A stretch of DNA of 43,733 nt from Alphaproteobacteria bacterium (GCA_018658465.1 JABHVE010000036.1:1-43733); one strand, 5' to 3'; positions 8,938-19,664 are shown, numbered from the stretch's first letter. Translations and numbers: made by a program. Notes: generated by a model not told the origin, from the letters alone.

Positions 8938-10227
8938 TTGACCGGCGCGCGGGTGGCGGCCTTGGGCGTCCTGGCGTCGGTTGACGCGGGGAATCCATTG
9001 GAGATCGCCTTTGATATTTCCGAGGAAAAGCATTTCGCCGGGATGGAACAGCGCGACCGTGCCTTCGCCCGGTTGATGGTTCTGACCGCCCTGCGCAGAC
9101 GCGGGCAAATCGACGACGCCCTGGCCAAGTGCCTGGATCACCCCCTTGCCCCGAAATACCGCAAAGAGCGCAACATTTTGCGCCTGGGTGCCGCGCAGAT
9201 CTTATTTCTGGGGACAAAGGCCCATGGGGCTGTGGATCAGACCGTGGCCTTGGCCGGGCGCAGCACCTTGCGCGGGCTTATCAATGCCGTATTGCGCCGC
9301 CTGACCCGCGAAGGTGCCGCCATTGTAGAGGCCCAAGACGCCCCCCGACTGGCCACCCCGGATTGGCTGTGGGCCCAATGGACCAAGGGTTTCGGAGAAT
9401 CGAACGCCCGTGCGATAGCCGCCACCCACCTGGCCCAGCCGCCCCTGGATGTGACCGTCAAATCCGACCCAGATGCCTGGGCCCAACGGCTTGGTGGGAC
9501 CGTGACCCCCACCGGCTCGGTGCGCATTATGGATGCCGGTGCGGTCCCCGGATTGGCCGGTTTCGACGATGGCGATTGGTGGGTCCAAGACACCGCGTCC
9601 TCCATCCCCGCGCAGCTGTTGTTGGGGGCCCTGGAAAACCCCAGTGAGACCCGCATCGCCGACCTGTGCGCGGCCCCCGGGGGCAAAACCGCACAACTGT
9701 GCTTTTCGGGCGCAACCGTTACCGCCGTTGACCGTTCGGCCAATCGGTTGAAGCGATTGCGCAAGAATTTGGCCCGCCTGGGATTGTCGGCAACGGTCAT
9801 CGCCGAAGACGCCGTGGACTGGCGACCGCCTAATCCCATGGACGGTGTGTTGTTGGACGCCCCGTGCACCGCCACCGGGACTATTCGTCGTCGCCCCGAC
9901 ATATTGTGGGCCAAGGACCCGACCAGCGCCGACAAAATGTCTGGGGTCCAGGCAAGGTTATTGAAGGCCGCCGCCGCCATGGTCGCCGCCAAAGGGGTGT
10001 TGATGTATTGCACGTGCTCCCTGGACCCACGGGAAGGCATCGAACAGATCGAGGGGTTCTTGAGGAACCACCCGGACTTTGCCCGGGAAGCCATCCGTCC
10101 TGACGAAGTCGGCGGACTAGCGGAATTGGTGACCCCTGAGGACGATCTGCGGACCCTTCCCAGTCATTTGGCAGACCTGGGCGGCATGGACGGATTTTAT
10201 GCTGCGCGCCTGCGTCGCAGCCCATAA
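8938..10227 (+). CDS. rsmB: 16S rRNA (cytosine(967)-C(5))-methyltransferase
   Basis: This 429-residue protein has an N-terminal NusB-like helical domain and a C-terminal SAM methyltransferase domain. The AdoMet motif LCAAPGGKTAQL lies near residue 242. The two active-site cysteines of the RNA m5C family are visible as DAPCTATGT (near 308) and YCTCSLDP (near 357). It methylates C967 of 16S rRNA. A stop codon sits immediately upstream of the TTG at 8938, so translation begins at this TTG or at a GTG five codons later. No strong ribosome binding site is visible. rpe follows after about 50 bp. Confidence 0.93.
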   Translation: MTGARVAALGVLASVDAGNPLEIAFDISEEKHFAGMEQRDRAFARLMVLTALRRRGQIDDALAKCLDHPLAPKYRKERNILRLGAAQILFLGTKAHGAVDQTVALAGRSTLRGLINAVLRRLTREGAAIVEAQDAPRLATPDWLWAQWTKGFGESNARAIAATHLAQPPLDVTVKSDPDAWAQRLGGTVTPTGSVRIMDAGAVPGLAGFDDGDWWVQDTASSIPAQLLLGALENPSETRIADLCAAPGGKTAQLCFSGATVTAVDRSANRLKRLRKNLARLGLSATVIAEDAVDWRPPNPMDGVLLDAPCTATGTIRRRPDILWAKDPTSADKMSGVQARLLKAAAAMVAAKGVLMYCTCSLDPREGIEQIEGFLRNHPDFAREAIRPDEVGGLAELVTPEDDLRTLPSHLADLGGMDGFYAARLRRSP

Positions 10228-10278
10228 ATCCAAGGTCTTCTTGCCGGTCCCACACATTGCTGGTACAGACTGCGCCCC

Positions 10279-10944
10279 ATGCAGCAAAACATCAGAATCG
10301 CACCATCCATTTTGTCCGCCGACTTCGCCGAATTGGGCGAAGAGGTCCGCCGTATCGACACCGCGGGGGCCGATTACGTCCATGTGGACGTGATGGACGG
10401 CCATTTCGTTCCCAACGTGACCATCGGCCCGGGGGTCACCAAAGCCTTGCGCCCCCATTCAAAGAAGGTGTTCGACGTTCACCTGATGATTTCGCCGATC
10501 GATCTGTTCCTGGAAGACTTCGCCGACGCCGGGGCGGACATCATCACGGTTCACCCGGAAGCCGGGGCCCATTTGCATCGCACCATCCAAGAAATCAAAC
10601 GCTTGGGCAAAAAGGCGGGTGCCGCCTTGAACCCCGGAACCCCCATTTCAGCCATCGAACATGTTTTGCCGGATCTGGATATGGTGCTGGTCATGAGCGT
10701 CAATCCTGGGTTTGGCGGCCAAGCGTTCATCGCCAGCCAATTGGACAAATTGCGGGTTTTGCGGTCGATGATCGACAGCCTGGACAAGACAATTGATCTG
10801 GAAGTCGACGGGGGCATCAATTTTGAAACAGCGCCCCTGGCGATCGAAGCCGGTGCCGACGTCTTGGTGGCGGGCACCGCAACATTTACCGGCGGGCCGA
10901 ACGCCTATGCCGGAAACATAGAGCGCCTGCGCGGCGCCGCTTGA
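10279..10944 (+). CDS. rpe: Ribulose-phosphate 3-epimerase
   Basis: It interconverts ribulose 5-phosphate and xylulose 5-phosphate in the pentose phosphate pathway. The 221-residue TIM barrel shows [14 protein letters not shown] at the N-terminus and [13 protein letters not shown] with the metal His and catalytic Asp. It also has [18 protein letters not shown] with the phosphate-binding turn, and LEVDGGIN with the second catalytic Asp. The stop codon overlaps the TTG start of the heparinase-like gene, which suggests coupling. Confidence 0.96.
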   Translation: MQQNIRIAPSILSADFAELGEEVRRIDTAGADYVHVDVMDGHFVPNVTIGPGVTKALRPHSKKVFDVHLMISPIDLFLEDFADAGADIITVHPEAGAHLHRTIQEIKRLGKKAGAALNPGTPISAIEHVLPDLDMVLVMSVNPGFGGQAFIASQLDKLRVLRSMIDSLDKTIDLEVDGGINFETAPLAIEAGADVLVAGTATFTGGPNAYAGNIERLRGAA

Positions 10945-12713
10945 CCGGACCAGACGACCCAACCGAAGACCCCCGCCCGGCAGCCGCCGGAGCCGAGCCA
11001 GACCCATCTGGCCTGAAACCAACTCTTACCGCAGGCCCGGCGCCATTGCGGCCGCCTGAGCCCGGACGCGCCGCCGCTGGAAAACCGGGTCCATTGCGCC
11101 AAGTGCGCGATGGGCTGATGCGCAATTTGTTCGCCACATCCCTGTACAGATTAAGCCTGCCACGATCCGGCCCCACCGATTTGGCGGCCCAGCCCGCCGA
11201 CCCATGGCCCGGGGATACATCAGTGGCCAACGACATGTTCCAGGGACGGTACCGGTTCGCCGGGCAAGAAATTCACCAATCCAACCAGCCCCCGTGGACT
11301 CAAGCCCCGCCATCAGCCCAATGGCAGCTTGAGGCATCCTCGTTTGGCTGGTTACGCCATTTTGGCGCAGGCGGCGGTGCTGCCGCCCGCCAAGGGGCAC
11401 GGGAACTGGTGCGATCGTGGATCGTCGCCAATGAAGACTTCGACCCTTTGACGTGGGCGCCCGAGGTCATGGGGCGCAGGCTGATGGCTTGGACCAGTCA
11501 CGCCGCCTTTTTGTTGGAAGACGCCGACCCACCATTCCGCCAAGTATTCCTGAGCGCACTGGATCGCCAAGCCCGGCATCTGGGCAGAGCCTGGTCCATG
11601 GCACCGCCGGGGGCGGACCGCTTGGCGGCGTTGGCGGGACTGATGCTGGCATCGGCGACGTTGGACCCCACCGGCCGACGGGCCAACAATTTGATCCACC
11701 ATGTGACCGCCGAAGTCTCGGCCCAGGTCATGGCCGACGGCGGCCATGTTTCCCGCAATCCTTCTGAATTGTTGGAGACCTTACGGACGTTGATCTGGCT
11801 GAATACGGGCTTGGAGGCTGCGGCAGTCCCCGTGCCCACCGGGGTGCCGGAAGCCATCGCCCGGATGGCGCCGATGCTGGCATTTTTCCGCCACGGAGAC
11901 GGGGGCTTCTGCCTGTTCAATGGATCGTCGGAAGACGATCGCGCCCGCATCGATCAAACCTTGGATTTGTGTTTCGGCAACGCCGCCAAATCCAAACGGC
12001 CGTTGGCGGTGGCCACCCACAGCGGCTTCGAGCGCATGATGGCGGGCAAATCTATCGCCCTGGTGGACACCGGCAAACCGCCCAACCCACCCTTCGATGG
12101 GGTCGCCCACGCGGGAACCTTGTCGTTCGAATTTTCCGTCGCCAAGCACCGGATCATCGTCAATTGTGGCCACCGACCCGGTGCCGATTGGTCCCAGGCT
12201 TCACGGGCCACCGCTGCCCATTCCACGGTCACGGTGGGCAACACCAATTCATCGCAGATTTCCGGCGACGGCGTGGCCGCAGGGCCCATGGCGGTAAACG
12301 TCCATCGCAAAGAAGACGAAGGCAATTTGTGGCTGGATTTGGAACACGATGGCTATGTGGCGCGATCCGGTCTGTACCACCGTCGCCGTCTGTATCTTTC
12401 CGCCGATGGCGGCCAACTGCGGGGCGAAGATGTGATCGAAGGGGCGCGAACAGAAGGACGTGTTGGCTTGCCCATCACCGCCCGGTTCCACCTGCACCCC
12501 GATGTCCATGCCTCCCACACATCGGATGGGGCCTTGCTGAAACTTGGCAACGGTCAGGGCTGGCAATTCCGCGCCGCCGGCGGCGTCATCGCCCTGGAAG
12601 AAAGCATTTATCTGGGGGGCGCGGGCGAGGTCCGCCGGGCCGAGCAAATTACAATTTCAGCCGAGGTCGAGGCCGGTGGCACCAGCCTGAAATGGGCCCT
12701 GGCAAAAATCTAG
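10941..12713 (+). CDS. Heparinase II/III-family protein
   Basis: The product is 590 residues from a TTG at 10941 that overlaps the rpe stop codon (TTGA). The first 55 residues are Pro/Ala-rich and probably disordered. The conserved part begins around residue 60 ([12 protein letters not shown]) with the PADPWPGD and [10 protein letters not shown] segments typical of this alphaproteobacterial family. A helical domain ([18 protein letters not shown]) and a C-terminal beta-rich domain ([21 protein letters not shown]) follow. Homologs are predicted polysaccharide lyases, but their substrates are unproven. A gene of this kind after rpe is recurrent in alphaproteobacteria. An ATG at 11119 could be an alternative start, at the cost of the variable N-terminus. 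Confidence 0.82.
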   Translation: MTGPDDPTEDPRPAAAGAEPDPSGLKPTLTAGPAPLRPPEPGRAAAGKPGPLRQVRDGLMRNLFATSLYRLSLPRSGPTDLAAQPADPWPGDTSVANDMFQGRYRFAGQEIHQSNQPPWTQAPPSAQWQLEASSFGWLRHFGAGGGAAARQGARELVRSWIVANEDFDPLTWAPEVMGRRLMAWTSHAAFLLEDADPPFRQVFLSALDRQARHLGRAWSMAPPGADRLAALAGLMLASATLDPTGRRANNLIHHVTAEVSAQVMADGGHVSRNPSELLETLRTLIWLNTGLEAAAVPVPTGVPEAIARMAPMLAFFRHGDGGFCLFNGSSEDDRARIDQTLDLCFGNAAKSKRPLAVATHSGFERMMAGKSIALVDTGKPPNPPFDGVAHAGTLSFEFSVAKHRIIVNCGHRPGADWSQASRATAAHSTVTVGNTNSSQISGDGVAAGPMAVNVHRKEDEGNLWLDLEHDGYVARSGLYHRRRLYLSADGGQLRGEDVIEGARTEGRVGLPITARFHLHPDVHASHTSDGALLKLGNGQGWQFRAAGGVIALEESIYLGGAGEVRRAEQITISAEVEAGGTSLKWALAKI

Positions 12714-12716
12714 ACG

Positions 12717-13421
12717 TCAGAACAAATGGAAGGTGCCGCCCATAACCGAGATGGGCCAACGGCCCGCTTCGAACAGGGCGAATTTGTGGACGAAGGCGTG
12801 GTTGGAGCCTTCGCCCGCCTCATCCTCCACACCAAAGTCATTTTCCGCATCCAAGTCTTCTTCGCGGATTTCTTCGTCTCCAACGCTTTCGGTCGCTAGA
12901 TCAACCAGGGCCCGCAGGTGACAGGCCTGGACGGCACCCCCCGCGGCAGCGCGGATCAATTCGGGGTCTGACACCCCCGACAAGGCGATGGCTTCTTCGG
13001 CCGCCATGGTCGCGGATTTAGACGCCCGTTCAGTGAGCCTGGTCAGGGCTAAATTGAATTCACTTTCGTCGACGATTTCCAAGGCATGGGCCGTCAGCCC
13101 GGCCCGCAGCATTTCTTCGGCTTCCCACCACGGTGTGTTGAACCCCGGGCTTTCACCGGCTTCCGCCGCGGCCTCCCAATCGGGGACCAAGCCGATGGTG
13201 ACATCGACGGCCCCCATGGCGGTTAAATAATTTTCCGCCGCCCGGATGTCGGTGGCCTCCAACGGTCGGCCGACGTTGGCGAACCAGTGGACATGGTCCA
13301 GCCCGGCGGCAAATCGTTCCACCGCCAACAATCGTTCCAGGCCATCCAGGGCCGCGTCTTCATCGTCACGGAGAGGGGTCAGGGTCGGCCTCCTCGTCCG
13401 GGGCTTCGACCCCTGGTTCAT
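12717..13421 (-). CDS. Protein of unknown function, acidic C-terminal region
   Basis: I do not recognise this 234-residue protein. It has no signal peptide or membrane helix. The first 20 residues are basic and Thr/Pro-rich. The middle is helical and Ala/Glu-rich, with repeated small helices such as SKSATMAAEEAIALSG. A strongly acidic stretch (about 20 residues rich in Glu and Asp) precedes a hydrophobic, aromatic C-terminus ending GRWPISVMGGTFHLF. The ATG at 13421 overlaps the 3' end of lolA by 56 bp and has no visible ribosome binding site, so the true start may be a non-ATG codon just after the lolA stop. Codon use resembles its neighbours. It is last in the aminotransferase-ftsK-lolA run. 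Confidence 0.72.
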   Translation of the reverse strand: MNQGSKPRTRRPTLTPLRDDEDAALDGLERLLAVERFAAGLDHVHWFANVGRPLEATDIRAAENYLTAMGAVDVTIGLVPDWEAAAEAGESPGFNTPWWEAEEMLRAGLTAHALEIVDESEFNLALTRLTERASKSATMAAEEAIALSGVSDPELIRAAAGGAVQACHLRALVDLATESVGDEEIREEDLDAENDFGVEDEAGEGSNHAFVHKFALFEAGRWPISVMGGTFHLF

Positions 13422-14019
13422 TGAAAATGAACAATTCCGGTTCCAAATCCGGATCGATGCGCATGCCCGATAACACCACCACAGTTACCAACCCCTGGGG
13501 GTCGGTCACTTCCCATTGGCGCAGTTCTAACGGATCGTCTTGGAACACCAGGGTAATCGAGCCTTCGTCGGGGCGATCGGGATCAACCAAGGTCAGGCGC
13601 AAAATTCCGGGCTGTGAAATCACCGCCTGGGCATAGCCAGATTTGATCAAATCGACGGTGCGGGCAACCAGGGGCCCCAAGGGCGTGGCGGCCACCGGCC
13701 AAGCATTAACCTGCCCCAATTCGTGGTCATAAAAAATCAGGCGAAAGCCGTCGGCAACAATCAGCAACGGCACCGGCGGTGCGTATTCAAACCTGAGCCG
13801 ACCCGGGCGGCGCATATAGAATTCACCCATGGCCACCTTGCCATCCGGGGCGATTTGCGAAAATTCTGCACTGAGTGTGGTAATGGCGTTGAAGTACACT
13901 TCGATGCGGGCAACATCGGCCAGGTCTTGTTCAGACATTTCGGCCTGGGCCTGGGCGGGTGGGATGGTAATCCCCAAGGCCACCACCAAGGCAAATCCCA
14001 GTCGCGTCAAGGAATTCAC
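13366..14019 (-). CDS. lolA: Outer-membrane lipoprotein carrier protein LolA
   Basis: This 217-residue periplasmic chaperone ferries lipoproteins from LolCDE to the outer membrane. A signal peptide with Ala-x-Ala processing covers about residues 1-26. The mature part shows the LolA pattern: VEVYFN-type start (here IEVYFNAITTLSAEFSQ), GEFYMRRPGRLRFEY, an ILIVADG-type segment (LLIVADGFRLIFYD), and late SITLVFQDDPLELRQWEVTDPQG. The start is a GTG at 14019, six bases after the ftsK stop. The last 25 residues are acidic and Pro-rich and overlap the downstream unknown gene. ftsK-lolA adjacency is typical. Confidence 0.93.
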   Translation of the reverse strand: MNSLTRLGFALVVALGITIPPAQAQAEMSEQDLADVARIEVYFNAITTLSAEFSQIAPDGKVAMGEFYMRRPGRLRFEYAPPVPLLIVADGFRLIFYDHELGQVNAWPVAATPLGPLVARTVDLIKSGYAQAVISQPGILRLTLVDPDRPDEGSITLVFQDDPLELRQWEVTDPQGLVTVVVLSGMRIDPDLEPELFIFNEPGVEAPDEEADPDPSP

Positions 14020-14024
14020 GGGAT

Positions 14025-16463
14025 CTAGTTGCCCATCAAGATTTCACGTTTGCCGGTACGATTGGGCGGACCCAAAACCCCTTCGGCTTCCATGCGTTCG
14101 ATCAGCCGGGCGGCGCGGTTATAGCCGATTTGCAATTGCCGTTGGACGAAGCTTGTTGATGCCCGTTGGTCGCGCAACACCAAGGCCACGGCATCCCGGT
14201 ACAAGGCGTCGCCATCGTCGTCTGCGCCGGCACTTGATGTGTCAGGATCGGTCTCGGGTTCTTCGGTGACTTCGGCCAGATAGTCCGGCTGGCCTTGGCG
14301 CTTCAATGCCTTGACCACCCGATCGACCTCTTCGTCCGAAACAAACGGCCCGTGCACCCGTTGAATGCGGCCACCGGATTCCATGAACAACATGTCCCCC
14401 TGGCCCAACAATTGTTCGGCGCCTTGCTCGCCCAAAATCGTCCGGCTGTCGATTTTCGAGGTGACCTGGAATGACACTCGGGTGGGGAAATTCGCCTTGA
14501 TGGTGCCGGTGATCACATCCACCGACGGCCGCTGGGTGGCCATGATCAAATGAATGCCAGCCGCCCGGGCCATTTGCGACAGCCGTTGGATGGCGGCCTC
14601 CACATCCTTGCCCGCCACCATCATCAGGTCGGCCATTTCGTCCACCACCACCACGATGAACGGCAGGTGCTTCATTTCCAGGTCTTGTTCTTCGTACACC
14701 GGCTCGCCGGATTTCGGGTCGTATCCGGTTTGCACCGTGCGGGTCGGCTTGCCGCCGCCGGACAGCGCATCGGCAACACGCTGGTTATAGCCGGCCACAT
14801 TGCGGACCCCCAGCAACGACATGGCGCGATAGCGGTTTTGCATTTCCCGCACCACCCATTTCAAAGCCACCACGGCCTTGCCCGGCTCAGTCACAACGGG
14901 GGCCAACAAATGGGGGATGTCGTCGTACACCGACAGTTCCAGCATTTTGGGATCGATCATGATCAACCGGCATTGCTGGGGTGTCAGGCGGTACAGCAAC
15001 GACAAGATCATGGTGTTCACGGCGACCGATTTGCCCGACCCGGTGGTCCCGGCAATCAGCAAATGGGGCATCCGCGCCAGGTCTGCGACGACGGGTTCAC
15101 CGGCAATATTTTTGCCCAATGCCAAGGACAAATTGCCCGAGGTGCTTTCATATTCCGGCGTCGACAACAGCTCGCGCAGCAACACCATTTCGCGGTTGGA
15201 ATTCGGTAGCTCGATGCCAATAAGGTTTTGTCCGGGGATCACCGCGACCCGGGCAGAAATCGCGCTCATGGACCGGGCGATGTCGTCGGCCAAGCCGATC
15301 ACCCGGGACGTTTTTGTCCCCGGGGCCGGATCCAATTCATACCGGGTCACCACCGGGCCAGGATTGACTCGGGCGATTTCCCCGTGGACGCCAAATTCCC
15401 CCAGCACCGTTTCCAGCAGCCGGGCGTTTTTTTCCAGGGCGGCGTCGTTCATGGAGTCGGCGCGCCGGGTGGTGCGCCCCGTGGCCTGTAACAACGACAA
15501 GGGCGGCAATTGGAATTTGCTTGATGCATCCAAATCCAACGCCGGTTGGGAATCGGTTTTCGCCCGTTTGGATTTGCGCAACAACGGCGCCCGAGGGGCA
15601 ATCCGCGATGGCACCGGGGCAGTGGCGGAATTGGCGGACGCAGGCGATGGCGATGGCGCGGGCGCGGGGGTTTGGCTCTGGAACACCGGCGGCTCTACCC
15701 GGGGAGCATCCCCACCAAATCGTGGCTCGGCTCGGGCGGGGGTTCTGACCAACGGAGCCTGAACCGGTTGATCTGATTTTTCCCCTCGGACCATCTGCCG
15801 TGCCTCGACTGCGGCGGCCCTTAAACCGCGGCCACCAAGGCGGGCGACGGCACGGACCCCGCGGCCGACGCCTGTTGCCATGGCCCGCCATTCCCGCACA
15901 GCCAATCCCAGACTGACGGTCAAAAATCCCAATCCCAAGACGCCCAGCACGCTACCCCAAACGATTGGCGGCACACCTGGCACAGCCTTTAAACCCATAG
16001 CAGCCGTGGATGTGGACAAAACGTCACCCAACCAGCCGCCAAGACCGGCGGCGATGGGCCAGCCGTCGGGGGCCGCCAGGGACGACGCGAAACCGGCGGC
16101 GAACAGCAACGTCGGCGGCACCAGGGTCAAATTCAGCCACACTCGTGGCAGGCCCTGGTGGGAAAATAATCGCCATGCCCAGGCCGCCAACAACACCGGC
16201 GCCAGGGCCCCGGCGACCCCCAAGGTTTGGATCACGATGTCGGCCACATAGGCCCCGGGCGTACCGACGAAGTTTTCCGCCGCCCGCCCGGTGGCGTTGT
16301 TCCAACTGGGGTCGTCAGGGGAATAGCTGCCCATCGACAGCGCCAACAGACCGCCTGTTATGGCCAGGGCCGCGCCGGTGATTTCCAACGCTCGGCGGCG
16401 GAAAAATTCCGTGGCGCCAGCGGGCAGCAGGGAGGATGAGCGGCGCTCAGAATCTTGGGTCAT
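14025..16463 (-). CDS. ftsK: DNA translocase FtsK
   Basis: This 812-residue septal motor pumps chromosome ends toward XerCD/dif at division. About four membrane helices occupy residues 25-190, followed by a Pro/Ala-rich linker to about residue 320. The RecA-like motor has Walker A GTTGSGKS near 474 and Walker [13 protein letters not shown] near 605. The C-terminal winged-helix gamma domain (about 745-810, ending [19 protein letters not shown]) reads KOPS sites. The ATG at 16463 lies three bases after the aminotransferase stop. All functional parts appear intact. Confidence 0.97.
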   Translation of the reverse strand: MTQDSERRSSSLLPAGATEFFRRRALEITGAALAITGGLLALSMGSYSPDDPSWNNATGRAAENFVGTPGAYVADIVIQTLGVAGALAPVLLAAWAWRLFSHQGLPRVWLNLTLVPPTLLFAAGFASSLAAPDGWPIAAGLGGWLGDVLSTSTAAMGLKAVPGVPPIVWGSVLGVLGLGFLTVSLGLAVREWRAMATGVGRGVRAVARLGGRGLRAAAVEARQMVRGEKSDQPVQAPLVRTPARAEPRFGGDAPRVEPPVFQSQTPAPAPSPSPASANSATAPVPSRIAPRAPLLRKSKRAKTDSQPALDLDASSKFQLPPLSLLQATGRTTRRADSMNDAALEKNARLLETVLGEFGVHGEIARVNPGPVVTRYELDPAPGTKTSRVIGLADDIARSMSAISARVAVIPGQNLIGIELPNSNREMVLLRELLSTPEYESTSGNLSLALGKNIAGEPVVADLARMPHLLIAGTTGSGKSVAVNTMILSLLYRLTPQQCRLIMIDPKMLELSVYDDIPHLLAPVVTEPGKAVVALKWVVREMQNRYRAMSLLGVRNVAGYNQRVADALSGGGKPTRTVQTGYDPKSGEPVYEEQDLEMKHLPFIVVVVDEMADLMMVAGKDVEAAIQRLSQMARAAGIHLIMATQRPSVDVITGTIKANFPTRVSFQVTSKIDSRTILGEQGAEQLLGQGDMLFMESGGRIQRVHGPFVSDEEVDRVVKALKRQGQPDYLAEVTEEPETDPDTSSAGADDDGDALYRDAVALVLRDQRASTSFVQRQLQIGYNRAARLIERMEAEGVLGPPNRTGKREILMGN

Positions 16464-16466
16464 GAC

Positions 16467-17651
16467 CTATGAAAGCGTGCTGTTGATGCGTTGCAGGGCG
16501 TCGGCGGTGGAGTCCATGTCGGTGACCATGGCCAAGCGCACATAATCATTGCCGGGGTGTTTGTCACCGTTGCCAAGGTAGCCCCCGGGCATGACTTTTA
16601 GGGAGGCATTTTGCCACAGGGCCGTGGCGGCGGCCTCGCTGTCGCCAGTGCGTAGCCACAAAAACATTGCCGCCTGGGGCCGATAGAATTCGAACTTGCC
16701 CGCCAGTTCCCGCTCCGCCAAATCGAATTTGTCGCGGTAGGATTGGCGCGCCGATTCCACGTGGTCATCGTCGGACCACAAAGCCGCCGACGCCGCCTGA
16801 ACCGGCAAGGAAACCGACGCCGCAGCATAGCCCCGCAATTGCACGAACGCGTCGATGACCCGTGCATCACCCGCCACAAACCCCGACCGCAAGCCGGGGA
16901 CGCTGGATCGCTTGGACAGGGAATGAAACACCACCAGATTATCTAACCCCAGGCCCAAATTTGCGCAAACTTCCAAGGCCCCGACCGGCGGCGTGCTGTC
17001 ATAGATGTCGGCGTAACATTCATCCACGGCCAGCAAGAAATCGTGTTTGCGGGCCAAGCGGATCAAGACTTCCAAATAGTCCGCCCCCGCCATGGTCCCC
17101 TGGGGATTGGCCGGGGAACACACATAACAAATCGCCGTGCGATCCAACGTTTCTGTGGGCAATCCGGCGAAGTCCGGCATGTGACCTTGGGCGGGATCGG
17201 CGTCCACGAACACTGGCTCGGCACCGGCGCTGACCGCCGCACCGGCATAGGCCGGGTAATACGGGTTGGGGATCAGCGCAGCCGCCCTGGGGTGGCTACC
17301 GGGATCGGGCACCACCACTTGGGGGATCAAAAACAAGCCTTCGCGGGAGCCGGATAGAATCACCAAGTTGCGATCAGGATCGATGAAATCTTGGGGCAGG
17401 GCATAGCGCCTGTTCAGCCACCCGGCTGCCGCCTGGCGAAATTCCGGGGTGCCCCGCAACGGTGGATACCGCCCCAACAGGGCGCGGTTTTCATGAAGAA
17501 TATCGCCGACGAAATCCGGGAACGCATGGCGCGGCTCGCCCAGGGACAAATCCAACACCGCCTTGGATGGGTTCGGCGGAATCCCATCAAGCAGGGTGGC
17601 GATCCGCGCGAACGGCCCATCGCCCAAGACGTCCAAACGACGGCTCAGCAC
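16467..17651 (-). CDS. Class I/II PLP-dependent aminotransferase (DapC-like)
   Basis: This 394-residue fold-type I aminotransferase shows LSLGEPRHAFP at the N-terminus, IPNPYYPAYAGAA, CSPANPQGTM, VDECYADIY and the PLP-Lys segment HSLSKRSSVPGLRSGF with Lys near 246. Alphaproteobacterial genes upstream of ftsK with this pattern are usually assigned as succinyldiaminopimelate transaminase for lysine and peptidoglycan synthesis. The substrate cannot be settled from sequence alone. The start is a GTG at 17651, and an in-frame stop lies just upstream, so no longer form is possible. It probably leads the operon with ftsK and lolA. Confidence 0.88.
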   Translation of the reverse strand: MLSRRLDVLGDGPFARIATLLDGIPPNPSKAVLDLSLGEPRHAFPDFVGDILHENRALLGRYPPLRGTPEFRQAAAGWLNRRYALPQDFIDPDRNLVILSGSREGLFLIPQVVVPDPGSHPRAAALIPNPYYPAYAGAAVSAGAEPVFVDADPAQGHMPDFAGLPTETLDRTAICYVCSPANPQGTMAGADYLEVLIRLARKHDFLLAVDECYADIYDSTPPVGALEVCANLGLGLDNLVVFHSLSKRSSVPGLRSGFVAGDARVIDAFVQLRGYAAASVSLPVQAASAALWSDDDHVESARQSYRDKFDLAERELAGKFEFYRPQAAMFLWLRTGDSEAAATALWQNASLKVMPGGYLGNGDKHPGNDYVRLAMVTDMDSTADALQRINSTLS

Positions 17652-17762
17652 GCGCGAGGCTCAATCAGTAGCCTGAATGTGTGCATCGACCGCAGGATAT
17701 GGTGGTCACAGGGAAATTGGAAGGGGTTGGGGTGAGAGTTAATGCGTCCTCAGCAGGGCGAA

Positions 17763-17793
17763 GAAAAAAGGGCCGAGCAATGATGCCCGGCCC
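17763..17793 (-). terminator. Rho-independent terminator of glnK-amt
   Basis: On the minus strand a nine-pair stem (GGGCCGGGC with GCTCGGCCC, one G-U pair) closes a six-base ATCATT loop and is followed directly by TTTTTTC. It lies about 85 bases beyond the amt stop codon in the right orientation. Confidence 0.85.
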
Positions 17794-17802
17794 TGTGAGT
17801 GT

Positions 17803-17836
17803 GGAGGCCTAGTGCCCTTTGGGGCCTCCATGGAGG
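17803..17836. repeat. Three-way complementary segments between amt and its terminator
   Basis: GGAGGCC at 17803-17809 can pair with GGCCTCC at 17823-17829. The latter also begins the palindrome CCTCCATGGAGG at 17825-17836. The two pairings exclude each other, and both lie in the amt 3' untranslated region before the terminator. Confidence 0.4.
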
Positions 17837-17876
17837 GGGATTGAGCCCTCACATCTTAAAGTAGTCCGATTGCGTC

Positions 17877-19202
17877 CTAAATCACGCTTTCTCCGTGTAG
17901 GGCGATATCCAGGCCTTGGCGTTCTTCGTCATCTTCGACGCGGATGCCCATGGTGGCCTTGATCACCAGCATCAGCACCGCGGTCGCCACGGCGCAGTAA
18001 ATGATGGTGGAGCCGATCCCATAAATCTGGGTCAACACTTGGCCCCAATTGCCTTCCAATCCGCCCGGTGTTCCGCCGATGGCTTCGACCGCAAACACCC
18101 CGGTGAGAATGGCACCAGTGATGCCCCCCAAACCGTGCACGGCAAACACATCCAGACTGTCGTCATAGCCGAACATGTGCTTCAGGGATGTGGCACCCCA
18201 GTAGCAGACGATACCGGCAATCACGCCGATGGCCAATGCCCCCGCCGGGTCCACGTACCCGGAAGCCGGGGTGATGGCCACCAAGCCCGCGATGGCGCCA
18301 GAAGCCGCCCCCAAAACGCTGGGCTTTTTCTGGGAGAACCATTCAACGAACATCCACGACAACACAGCGCCTGCGGTGGAGATTTGTGTGACCAACATGG
18401 CCATACCTGCCGCACCGTCGGCTGCGACGGAAGACCCGGCGTTAAAGCCGAACCAGCCAACCCACAGCAACGACGCGCCGATGACAGTGTAGCCAACATT
18501 GTGGGGCATCAGGTTTTCTTTGCCATAGCCCAGGCGTCCACCCAAAATGATGGCCGCCACCAAAGCCGCGACCCCCGAGTTGATGTGAACCACAGTGCCG
18601 CCGGCGAAATCCAGAACACCCAGATCGCCAAGGAAACCGCCGCCCCAGACCCAATAGGTGATGGGCGCGTAGACAATGATCGACCACAGCACGGTGAACA
18701 CCAGCAGGGACGAAAACTTCATGCGTTCCGCCACCGCCCCGGTGATCAGGGCCGAAGTAATAATTGCAAAGGTCATTTGGAACATGATGAACAGGCTGTC
18801 GGGGATACCTTCGCCGCCGGCCACGTCCAGGTCTTTTAGGAACATCATGTCCAGGTTACCGACGAAACTGCCGCCGCCGGACGAAAACGCCAGGCTGTAA
18901 CCGATGACCATCCAAACGACGCTGATCACGGCGGTGATGACAAAGCTTTGCATCAAGGTCGCCAACAAATTCTTTTTCCGCACCATGCCGCCGTAAAACA
19001 GCGCCACACCGGGGATGGTCATCATCAGGACCAGCGCCGTGGCGGTTAGAAGCCAGGCGGTATCGCCAGAATCAAGTGTGGCTTCTTGGGCCCAAGCTGG
19101 GGCCGCCAAAAACAGCGCCCCCAATCCGAAAAACACGGCCAAAGCCCGCGCGCCTGATTTACTTAATGCGGCCCCTGGGGCCGCTTTCATTAATTTGCTC
19201 AT
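17877..19202 (-). CDS. amt: Ammonium transporter (Amt/Mep/Rh family)
   Basis: This 441-residue inner-membrane ammonium channel has a cleavable signal peptide at about residues 1-37 (ending in APAWAQ) and about eleven helices. Both conserved pore histidines are visible, in GGTVVHINSGVAA and FAVHGLGGITG. The C-terminus VEDDEERQGLDIALHGE is the region that GlnK contacts. The ATG at 19202 follows GGGAGAAG, so the open frame running further upstream (to 19445) is not used. It lies ten bases after glnK, the usual order, so that GlnK can block the channel when nitrogen is sufficient. Confidence 0.96.
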   Translation of the reverse strand: MSKLMKAAPGAALSKSGARALAVFFGLGALFLAAPAWAQEATLDSGDTAWLLTATALVLMMTIPGVALFYGGMVRKKNLLATLMQSFVITAVISVVWMVIGYSLAFSSGGGSFVGNLDMMFLKDLDVAGGEGIPDSLFIMFQMTFAIITSALITGAVAERMKFSSLLVFTVLWSIIVYAPITYWVWGGGFLGDLGVLDFAGGTVVHINSGVAALVAAIILGGRLGYGKENLMPHNVGYTVIGASLLWVGWFGFNAGSSVAADGAAGMAMLVTQISTAGAVLSWMFVEWFSQKKPSVLGAASGAIAGLVAITPASGYVDPAGALAIGVIAGIVCYWGATSLKHMFGYDDSLDVFAVHGLGGITGAILTGVFAVEAIGGTPGGLEGNWGQVLTQIYGIGSTIIYCAVATAVLMLVIKATMGIRVEDDEERQGLDIALHGESVI

Positions 19203-19212
19203 GATCTTCTCC

Positions 19213-19605
<393 letters not shown>

Positions 19606-19620
19606 TCACATCCCGTGCCA
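19606..19620 (-). promoter_or_regulatory. Possible sigma-54 promoter of glnK-amt
   Basis: On the minus strand, TGGCAC-GGGAT-GTGA lies about 55 bases before the glnK ATG. The -24 half matches the sigma-54 consensus perfectly, but the -12 half reads GTGA instead of TTGC, so the core GC is GA at the correct 10-base spacing. glnK-amt is commonly NtrC/sigma-54 controlled, which makes the site plausible. Confidence 0.4.
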
Positions 19621-19664
19621 GTTTTCTGTGTATGGTCTAAAGCGTTGAAATTCCTATGGAATTA

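Noticed and set aside
9237-10094. 285-codon minus-strand open frame opposite rsmB
   Set aside because: It is antisense to rsmB, which has clear catalytic motifs. The translation is Ser/Arg/Pro-rich and resembles no family.
14878-15762. 294-codon plus-strand open frame opposite ftsK
   Set aside because: It is a shadow of ftsK codons, ending in a low-complexity Gly/Asp/Ala tract that mirrors the FtsK linker. There is no ribosome binding site.
17916-18839. 307-codon plus-strand open frame opposite amt
   Set aside because: It lies entirely antisense to a well-recognised ammonium transporter, and its translation is His/Gly/Gln-rich without any family pattern. Long antisense frames are expected in GC-rich code.
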